Assembly: GCA_036925085.1 (NCBI GenBank)
Contig: JAUPFP010000009.1
Span: 4,264,233-4,328,232, forward strand
Source: Brachycybe producta
Taxonomy: Eukaryota; Arthropoda; Diplopoda; Playtdesmida; Andrognathidae
Direction: 5' to 3'
DNA length: 64,000 nt
In this document: positions 56,050 to 64,000 of the stretch, piece by piece
Layout of the letters: each line of letters starts with the position of its first letter
How positions within the stretch are numbered: the stretch's first letter is position 1
Program-made: the position numbers and the translations under genes
Notes under the pieces: generated by a model
What the model was told of the DNA's origin: nothing
What the model saw: the letters and a program-made list of their open reading frames with translations, nothing else
The model's database searches: none

Positions 56050-56445
56050 TTGAAGTTTATCAGAAAACTTTACTCTTCTTGTTTCTAAAAAAAAAACTTT
56101 ACTCTTCTAGTTTCTAAAAAAAACTTTACTCTTCTAGTTTCTAAAAAAAACTTTACTCTTCTAGTTTCTAAAAATAACTTACCTCTTAGTTTCTAAGAAA
56201 AACTTTAACTCTTCTAGTTTCTCAATAAAATTTTGCTCTTCTAATTTCTAACAAAACTCTTGAAGTTTATCAGAAAACTTTACCCTTCTAGTTTCTAAAA
56301 AAAACTTTACTCTTCTAGTTTCTAAAAAAAAAACTTTACCCTTCTAGTTTCTAAAAAAACTTTACTCTTCTAGTTTCTAAAAAAACTTTGCTCCTCTAGT
56401 TTCTAAAAAAAACTTTGCTCCTCTAGTTTCTAAAAAAACCTTTGA
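56050..56445. repeat. ~27 bp minisatellite AACTTTACTCTTCTAGTTTC
   Basis: About 13 units of TTCTAGTTTCTAAAAAAA + CTTTACTC. TTCTAGTTTC equals the complement of the family F end, so this may be an expanded transposon terminus. Confidence 0.9.
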
Positions 56446-57579
56446 ATTTCATCTTAAGTTGGGTTTAAAATATAAACCTCCCTCGAAATTTGGTATATTC
56501 TAGCTTTCAAGTGGAAAATTAAAAACTTGAAAGTCCTTTAGAAACTAGTAGGGTCGCGAAAATAAAAATTTATAATAAAAAGTTTATTTTGAAAGATATC
56601 AAATATGATTACAGTATTGAAAGAATCCAACTAACTCCATTCTAGTTTTTAACACACTTTTAATTTTCTCCTTTTTCTTGAAACACAGGAATAACACAAG
56701 AGTTCTCAGTTTATTCATAAAACATCTTCATTTTATTAACGAAACTTTTAAACCAAAACACAACACTTGTGCAATGGTCCCTTTTTGTCCCTTAAAAGAA
56801 CCCTACACTAAAGACCACAAAAAGCCCTTATATAAAAAAGTGCCCTAATAAAAATAAAACCGGATTTTCCATTAAGAAGAAGAAAGAAAAAAAGGAAAAA
56901 AATTTCATATCTCATATTATTTACGTTACAATAGTAACTTAAACTGATAGACATTCTGACGTCATCCGATATGTTTCTGCACCACTGAACAAAAAGGGAG
57001 GAGGAGGGGGGACTGGGTGAAGGCTAGAAGAAGAAGAAAAAAGAATGAAAAGTGTATAATATTGGGTTTCTATACACATTATACCAAATATCATAACATG
57101 GAGCTTAAACGAACAGAACAATGTTCACTGCTTTTGATCCAACAAAAGATAATCTTGTTTTCAAAAGCCTGAAACATTTTCAAAGGGACTAGGGAAAAGA
57201 TTCATCCTCCCTCCCCATGAAAAGTGATGGGGGGAAAATAGGAGAGGAATGGGTGAAGAGAGAAAGAGAGAGAGAGAGAGAGAGAGCCTTATCGCCTTTA
57301 TGCTCCAATTCATACACACTACCCGAATTCAATGCAATGTGTGAGAGAATAACTAACACCCTTTTTATAATATCCTGTGTGTGTGTAACATTCATAAGAA
57401 TGTCACAATGGAAGAGACAATGTTTAATATTTTACGTCACACTTAACCCATTCAATGGTCACCCATAGATAGACATTATATTACTGTCAATGTTATTGTC
57501 AATCTGCGGAATCAGTCAATCTGTAGATTGCCTAGGCAATTTGCAAAACAACCAACCTAGGCCCCTGTTTCTCAAAAAT
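56446..57579. other. Spacer with a family F piece and a GA run
   Basis: A family F-like piece lies at about 56,540-56,660 (GAAACTAGTAGGGT... CATTCTAGTTTTT). (GA)n at 57,260-57,287. No gene recognised. Confidence 0.45.
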
Positions 57580-58319
57580 TAGAGATGGGACGAATCCTAA
57601 ATTTTTTTACGAATCCGAATTCGAATCCTAAAAAGGTTCTCGAATTCCTCGAATCTCCCGAATCTTGAATCCTTCATATGAGAATCCTATATTATTCATT
57701 AAGAAAGATACAAATAAATGAAATGATATTAAATATTAAATTATTAATAACAAAAAACAAGTATGGCTTCACTCAGGGTGATGATAGTGGTGATCCGGGT
57801 TCCATCACCGAAATTGCAACAATCGCCGGTTTTTTTGTTTGTTTGTTAGTGAACGTTTCTATTGGACGTCAACTGAGTTAAACTAATTTTACCAACGTTT
57901 TTAACAGTTTTTTTTAGGTTTGGATTCGAAAAACGAAAAAAAAAACCGCGAAGATTCGAGTTTTCGAATCTCGAATATTTTTTCAAGATTCAAGAATCCT
58001 ATATTATTCATTAAGAAGATACAAATAAATGAAATAATATTAAATTATTAATAATACAAAACACAAGTGTGGCGGCACTCAGGGTCGCCACAAGGTGATG
58101 ATATTGGTGATCCGGGTCTGACCACCGAAATTGCAACAATCGCCGGTTTTTTCGTTAGTTAATGCTTCTATTGGACGTCAATGGAGTTAAAACTAATTTT
58201 ACCAACATTTTAACAGTTTTTTTAAGGTTAGGATTCGAAAGATTCGAAAAACGAAAAAAACGGCGAAGATTCGAGCTTTTGAAACTCGAATATTCGAATA
58301 TTCGAATGTCACATCCCTA
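57580..58319 (+). mobile_element. Family A (hAT-like) element, dimer
   Basis: TAGAGATGGGACGAATCC at left and ACATCCCTA at right enclose two head-to-tail bodies. CATTAAGAAGATACAAATAAA-type, GTTTCTATTGGACGTCAA-type and ATTCGAGTTTTCGAA-type landmarks each occur twice. Flanks TCAAAAAT and ACAAAAAT match at 7 of 8. Confidence 0.88.
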
Positions 58320-58430
58320 ACAAAAATACAAGTCTTGTAAAACAAAGTGAATTTTACAGAGAGCTCTAAAAGACACATTGCCAATTCACAATTTGTCATT
58401 GGTACACCCATTATGAATTGTTAATTCGTA

Positions 58431-58637
58431 CAGGCAGTTAGAAATCGGGGAGAACTTCAGTTGGCTCCTCCCTTTTTATGACGACCGGCAACTTCTAATT
58501 GGTTGGTTATGTATAGTCTGACGTCACATGCTCCGCCCTTTTCAACGTCGAACCACACAACAAACCAATTAGAAGTTGCCGGTCGTCATAAAAAGGGCGC
58601 AGCCAACTGAAGTTCTCCCCGATTTCTAACTGCCTGT
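58431..58637. mobile_element. Family B hairpin element, exact 10 bp duplication
   Basis: Ends CAGGCAGTTAGAAATCGGGG and (inverted) CCCCGATTTCTAACTGCCTG. TTAATTCGTA occurs at 58,421-58,430 and 58,638-58,647. The best-preserved family member (207 bp); the arms pair almost throughout. Confidence 0.94.
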
Positions 58638-58647
58638 TTAATTCGTA

Positions 58648-59401
58648 ATAACAAATTGTGAATTTTCAATGCATGTCCTGATCAGGGCTCCGTAAAATTC
58701 ACTTGTATTTTTTGTAAAACAGGGCCCTTTGCTAGTGAATTTGCAAAATTCAACACTTAACGTGTATTGAATTATTTTTTTTTCTTCTAGAAGTTCATCA
58801 GACACTCTCAGTAAAAACTTTCTTGAAACTTTTTTAAAATTTCAAAGAATTCACAAACCAATTGTTTATTTCAATAAAACAAAGGAGTTTCTCAACTTTG
58901 TATGTTATGAGCACTCGCCAATTTCTGCATTTCTATATGACTTCTCAAGTGAGCTCTACTGGCCCTTCCTTGAGAAACTGATTATCTTGAATGTTATTTT
59001 TTTTTTTTTTCCTTGGTACTTTTTTTTTTTGAAAACAATTGTTTGAACTTCAATCGAAGACAAGTCCAAATATAATAATAATGTCAAACCTTCAACATAT
59101 TTAATCTTTTTTCATTTTGTTGAAGATAGGCAAATGAATTCGTATATTGCCTAATTTCGATAATGGAAAAGTGAAGACATGTGGGCGACCAACATTCCCT
59201 CCCCTCCCTTCTCTCTCCACACAACCTCCTTTACTCTTGCATCTCTTTCTGTCTCCTGGGACGCGACCCACTACATCAACCAGATCATAATGTAATATGA
59301 CATCAAGTCAAAAAAATAAGAGTAATTACAGGGTGTCCTTAAAATAACTTAAGTGGTTTTTTTTTTATCAAAAATCGAGCTATGGACGAGAACCAATCTA
59401 A
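58648..59401. other. Unassigned spacer
   Basis: No gene or element recognised. Confidence 0.4.
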
Positions 59402-59711
59402 TACCTAGTACACACACCTGATAATCTAAATGCATTTAAATAATAAATGTCTTCTACAGAGCCCTGTGAAGGACAAACAAACAATATGTCGAATTCAATT
59501 TATTCAGTTAATAATCTCAAAATATTGAGTTAATACTTAAATATAATATAGAAACTATTGACATTAAAATATTGATTTAAGTATTTCAATTTTAAAATAT
59601 TAATAATAAAGTCAATTTTTATTTGGTGTTCATGTCCTTAACTGAATTCCGTATAATTCACCTAAACACATTTAATTTGAATTCATTTAACTCATGTGCG
59701 TGTACAAGGTA
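59402..59711 (+). mobile_element. Family E element
   Basis: TACCTAGTACACACACCTG to GCGTGTACAAGGTA with all interior landmarks, about 310 bp. Confidence 0.87.
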
Positions 59712-59982
59712 CAATATAATAATTTGGTTGAACCGATGGTCGAACCATAACCCTATAACTAACATTGTGATTGGCTACTGTGTAATACCGTATATGCCGT
59801 TTACTGATTAGTTTATATATTAACGAGACTCAACTCTCCACTTCCCTTGGCTAGATCGATCTTGGTTCTTTATTTTCAGTAACCGATTATAGCCAAACAT
59901 AAGAGTAACTGGTTCAAGATTTTAAACGTCATTGTCAAGTACCATTTACTGATTGTTGGTTTATACAGTGATGTGTTTCATA

Positions 59983-60389
59983 TAAGGCTGTACCGAGCCG
60001 ATTTTGCCAATTTATTGCTAATCGGCAAAAATCGGATCAGCGAACAAATGTTAACCGATTTCCGCACTCAAAAATTAGGTCTGCTTTCCGATAAAATGGC
60101 AGCGGTCGAGGGTCAATCAATTTATCACCCAATTTTAACATTAATTCATCTTTAAAAGGAAATTGTTGTCTTGCCATTGCTTTGTAAACTCAAAAATTAT
60201 AATTTAACTTATTTTTCCATACATTTTCGTGGGCGAACAGCTTCTTTCTTGGCCGACGCAAGCAGCCAAACTCGGTAGTGAAATTCGGCATGATTGGCTC
60301 AGTTAAATCGATCGGCATGCCAATTTGTTTTGTGTGATCGGTTCGGTATTGGCTCAGTAAAAAAAAAAGGTGTAATCGGTACAGCCTTA
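59983..60389. mobile_element. hAT-like short element, exact 8 bp duplication
   Basis: Ends TAAGGCTGTACCGA and (inverted) TCGGTACAGCCTTA. GTTTCATA occurs at 59,975-59,982 and 60,390-60,397. Interior has many CCGATTTT/AATCGG words in both orientations. 407 bp, non-coding. Confidence 0.87.
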
Positions 60390-60397
60390 GTTTCATA

Positions 60398-61176
60398 TAT
60401 ATATAGACGCAACTCAGAAATTGGTTATAACTCGAGTTACACTTGATAGATTCGCCTGAAATTTTCAACATAATAGATGCACTAATGAACTTTTCACTTT
60501 TATTAATTATTGTGACAAAATAACATGCTGAACACAACAGTAACATTAAAATTAATAAATTATATGACTGTCCTGATGTTTTAAAACTTTTAAACATGGG
60601 GTCACTGCACAGGTGTACACAGGCCCAAGGTATAAAGGTGTCTCAATCAACTCGTGGTCCATTTACTGATTCACAATACTTGATATTGCTAACATCAGAT
60701 TGTACCGGTAGCAACTCAACACCATATGTCTACGTAACACTTCTGTTTTAATGTATCTGCGGTTGAGTTGCATTAAAGTCAGTATATCGTTCAACCATCA
60801 TTCGTTTCGCATGGTTATTCATTCTTTTATTCTATGGCTACGAGTTTATGGAATCTGGGAAAACGGTCCCTGGCACCAAGATGGGATCAAGTCTAAACAT
60901 TAACAAGCTCTCTAGTTAAAAGCAGTTCCTGCCCGAAACAAGTCATAGTTTTGTCGAGGGTTTACTCCCCGGAAGCGTAACTTTTTTTACCATTCTCAAC
61001 GTATGGCTACCATGACCAGTTTTGACCACGGTAAGCCCACTTTTGACCACGGTTGGCTCGAAGTGGCCCCGGGTTGCCCACCACCCTGCCGGGTCCTAAC
61101 AGACCGGAATCGGTCGACGCTTTTTCAACCGCAAACAAGAGTATTTAAGCCTGAGTCTCGTAACAGGGGCTCTACA
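60398..61176. other. Unassigned spacer with a GC-rich patch
   Basis: 60,990-61,165 is unusually GC-rich (TTTTGACCACGG twice; CACCCTGCCGGGTCC). The 106-codon frame starting at 61,003 runs into the next element and is not recognised. Confidence 0.35.
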
Positions 61177-61187
61177 CAGTTACAACT

Positions 61188-61388
61188 AGGCTTGCCACCA
61201 TTTCTCTTTTGTGGAGGACAGTCCTCCACGAGTAAGAAATGTCCTCCAGACGCCACGAAGGCAAAAATGTCCTCCATAAAGAACACCCGTCCTCCATTGT
61301 GGAGGACATTCCTTCATTCGTAGGAAATGTCCTCTGTCCTCCACGAAGAACAAAAATGTCGACCACAATGGAGGACAGATGGCAAGCC
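61188..61388. mobile_element. 201 bp palindromic element with 11 bp duplication
   Basis: AGGCTTGCCACCATTTCTCT at left and AGATGGCAAGCC at right. Interior GTCCTCCAC/GTGGAGGAC words alternate in both orientations. CAGTTACAACT occurs at 61,177-61,187 and 61,389-61,399. Confidence 0.85.
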
Positions 61389-61399
61389 CAGTTACAACT

Positions 61400-62300
61400 G
61401 ATACTTTCTTTATATTTTGGCTGTCTTTTTGCAACTTTTCAAGACCTGTTGAATATTTTACAGCATTCTTGAATACTTTTCAGGTCTCATAAATGCCTTT
61501 TTGGCAGTTTATAGAACTTTTGACAGTGATGATTTCTCCTGAATGTCTTTGAAGACACTTTTAAAGACTTTTTTCAAGCCTCCTTACTTCATTGGTCCTC
61601 AAATCCTCAAAAATTATCAACACTATCACATTGTCTATTTAACATATCGATTTAGATCCAACTGTTAAGATTACTTTTAATATCTTAACATTTTAATTGC
61701 TTAAGCACATTTTATGGCTAAGTGGCAATAAATGTCAATTGTTTCAATCACCATTAAAAAAACAAAAGATTTATTAACAATAAAAAAAAGGAAATTTAAA
61801 AAGTTCATTTGAATGAAATGCGTTTTAAAGAAGATTTTTCACGCATTTTCAACTGAATAATAATAAAAGTGCCAAACACAGTATTATTTTTTATTTTTTT
61901 TGCTTTTCTTTCCTTTTCATTGTCATCACTTTTAGTAGAAAACAGTTTAAACTAGCCCCTTGAGGCTCAAATCTAATCTCCACTTAATCTCTAGATTATT
62001 AATAGATCAAGTTAAGGGGGGGGGGGGTTTCCCCCCTCATGGGATTCATTTTATGGAGTGCTAACAAAAAAAAAGAGAGATAGTTCGAGGTTAATACTTG
62101 GAAGGGGGCGCTTCAGATCTTTTCCTTTTTTTTTATTTCGTACTAAAAGGACGCCTGTATATTCAAGGCAATATATAAAATAAATTCCATTTCACACGAA
62201 TTCATCTCGTATGATGACGAGGATTGGAGGTGGAGGCTAGCTACACTGCATTTAGAGGGCTTAAATTAAAAGTACGAAGTGTAAGACCTAATTAATAACT
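61400..62300. other. Unassigned spacer
   Basis: G9 run near 62,016. No gene recognised. Confidence 0.4.
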
Positions 62301-62605
62301 AGGGCTAGGATTTTTATGCAATATATCTAAGCAAATGTTTCTCAATTTGTGGCCCAAGTGCCAACTGTGAAGTAATCATCATCATCATCATCATTAGAGC
62401 AAAAAAGCTGGTTAGAGGCTATAGATATCTGGTTGCTGTCAGTTGTCAGCTAGAGTTCTAGCCTCTAACCAGTGTTTTTTTTTAAATTTAAAAGAAAGCC
62501 ATAATTATTGGTTAATCTAATCGGGACTGTTAACTTCACAATTGGCTCTTGGGCCACAGATTGAGAAACATTTGCTTAGATATTTTGCATAAAAATCCGA
62601 ACCTT
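62301..62605. mobile_element. Family C hairpin element, exact 10 bp duplication
   Basis: AGGGCTAGGATTTTTATGCA at left and TGCATAAAAATCCGAACCTT at right. ATTAATAACT occurs at 62,291-62,300 and 62,606-62,615. A (CAT)n run lies in the left arm. Confidence 0.9.
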
Positions 62606-62685
62606 ATTAATAACTGTTAAGTGAAAATACTTCTCGAATGCTGTTTATTCTGTTTTTCAGGAGAGCAAAATTAAGAGAAACTTGA

Positions 62686-62930
62686 ATGTGTTTTAGAAAC
62701 TAGAAGGGTAGCTAGCTCAAATCACTTAAGGATATTTTCTTGTTTGATATCTTTCAAAATAAGCTTTTTTTTTAAATAAATAAAACATTTCAAAATATCG
62801 TCTGCTTATAAAGTTAATTTTCAATTTTCATTTTCAAACTCATATAAAAAAGTTTATTTTTACGTGAGTTTGAAAACGAAAGTGACTGAGCAACTCTTCT
62901 AGTTTCTAAAACACATTCAAGTTTCTCTTT
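62686..62930. mobile_element. Family F hairpin
   Basis: GTTTTAGAAACTAGAAGGGT at left and the inverted TTCTAGTTTCTAAAACAC at right, with TATCTTTCAAAATAAGCTTT inside. About 245 bp. Confidence 0.72.
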
Positions 62931-63010
62931 ATTTTTCACCTGAATAACAAAATTTAATCCGAGTTCGAGGAACATTATTTACTCATTAAAACCACCTTAA
63001 AAGAAAATAA

Positions 63011-63439
63011 TAGAAGTGGGACACAAATCCTAAATTTTCTCAAATCCGAATCCGAATCCGAATCCTAAAAGGTTCTCGAATCTCACGAATCCTTCATATA
63101 AGAATCCTATATTATTCATTAAGAAGATACAAATAAATGAAATAATATTAAATTATTAAATTATAAATAATAAACGAAACAGTGTGGCGGCACTCAGGGT
63201 CAGGCCACAAGGTGATCCATTGATGATCCGGGTACAACACCGAAATTGCCAACAATCGCCGGTTTTTTTTTTGTTTGTGAGCGGCTTCTATTGGACCTCA
63301 ATGGAGTTAAAACTAATTTTACCAAAGTTTTTAACAGTTTTTTTAAGGTTAGGATACGAAAGACAAAAAAAAAACACGAAGATTCGAGTTTTCGAATCTC
63401 GAATATTTTTTTCGAGGATTCGAATGTTCCCCATCCCTA
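63011..63439 (+). mobile_element. Family A (hAT-like) element, monomer
   Basis: TAGAAGTGGGACACAAATCC at left and CCCCATCCCTA at right. Flanks GAAAATAA and CAAAATAA match at 7 of 8. All family landmarks present. Confidence 0.87.
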
Positions 63440-64000
63440 CAAAATAATTTTATGCTATTTCTATGAAAGCGAATCGAAATATATATTTCGTGTTAAACGG
63501 TTTTCAATGTAGTTTATCTACTTTAAAAAAAAAACCTTCTGTATGTGTAGTTATATATAGAAGGCCCAAAAAAAGGTCCTATTTATAACTTAAAAGCAGC
63601 AATACAACACTTAATATTTAGGCTTATTATTATTTTACGTTGTCTCTTCTTCAAATTTCAGTCCAATTTCCCCCCCCCCCCCCCCCCCAACAAACAAAAA
63701 TCTGATGAGTCTATTAAATGGAACAAAATGAAAGCTAAAAGCAGAAGAAGAAAGAGGGGGGGGGGAGTTAAAAGTGAAGGGTGAGAAGAGAGGGGGGTGT
63801 GACCAAAATGGCTAACCCCAATGCAATTTTCAATACTATAACCTCCTCCGCCTCCATTCAACCCTCCTTTTTTCTGTTCATTTTTGCAAATGATATAATG
63901 GTAAGGAGGGGGGTGTGGAGAGAAAAAAAGAGGGGGGGGGGTTATAAAAGTAAGTTGAGAGGGTTGAATGAGGAGAGGGTGGAGGAGAGGGGGGGTAATC
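63440..64000. other. Spacer with homopolymer and purine-rich tracts
   Basis: A C20 run lies at about 63,669-63,688 and G-rich tracts at 63,755-63,800 and 63,905-63,995. No gene recognised. Confidence 0.5.

Noticed and set aside
61003-61323. 106-codon plus-strand frame in the GC-rich patch
   Set aside because: It crosses the boundary of a well-defined 201 bp transposon, so the frame as a whole is fortuitous.

Overview
This window reads as AT-rich, gene-poor animal nuclear DNA, almost certainly from an invertebrate. Genes are split by GT-AG introns and most of the sequence is transposon debris and simple repeats. The organism cannot be named from the sequence alone. A secreted protein with a chitin-binding type-2 (peritrophin-A/CBM14) domain and abundant Helitron, hAT and THAP-carrying DNA transposons fit a protostome such as a mollusc or arthropod. 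A short TTAGG-rich tract near 14,630 leans weakly towards arthropods.

Only two host genes can be supported. (1) 3601-3907, minus strand: one internal exon of a vesicular glutamate transporter-like SLC17 protein, holding the acidic cytoplasmic N-terminus and the first membrane segment. Its other exons were not found here, so the gene probably spans much of the left part or runs off the left edge. (2) 22,511-23,971, plus strand: a compact, apparently intact gene with TATA box, short 5'UTR intron, signal-peptide exon, main exon and polyadenylation signal. It encodes a 138-residue secreted Gly/Cys-rich protein with five C-x-G-G-N-C motifs followed by one CBM14 domain.

The rest is dominated by short non-autonomous DNA elements. 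Recurrent families, named here for convenience: A, a hAT-like ~400 bp element with 8 bp target duplications, twice as a 740 bp dimer; B, a ~207 bp hairpin element with 10 bp duplications; C, a ~305 bp hairpin with 10 bp duplications and a 'GGCTCGGATTTTTATGCA' end; D, an ~810 bp giant palindrome bounded by TTAA; E, a ~305 bp element flanked by TA; F, hairpins with 'AAACTAGAAGGGTAGCT' ends; G, 'AAGCCTCGTTTTCACG' palindromes; H, I and K, smaller groups. Helitron 3' pieces, some still showing decayed helicase sequence, occur at 1-118, 16,440-16,744, 38,399-38,945 and 41,690-41,967. A 730 bp element with 34 bp perfect terminal repeats carries a recognisable THAP zinc-finger first exon (27,327-28,056). 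A LINE reverse-transcriptase tail lies at 54,780-55,100.

Elements are repeatedly nested: B in C, B in K, E in E, Helitron in A, and hairpin in Helitron in hAT. Minisatellites are numerous; the most striking is the 1.7 kb array at 1632-3335 beside the transporter exon, which is open in several frames on both strands. No tRNA, rRNA or CRISPR was recognised.
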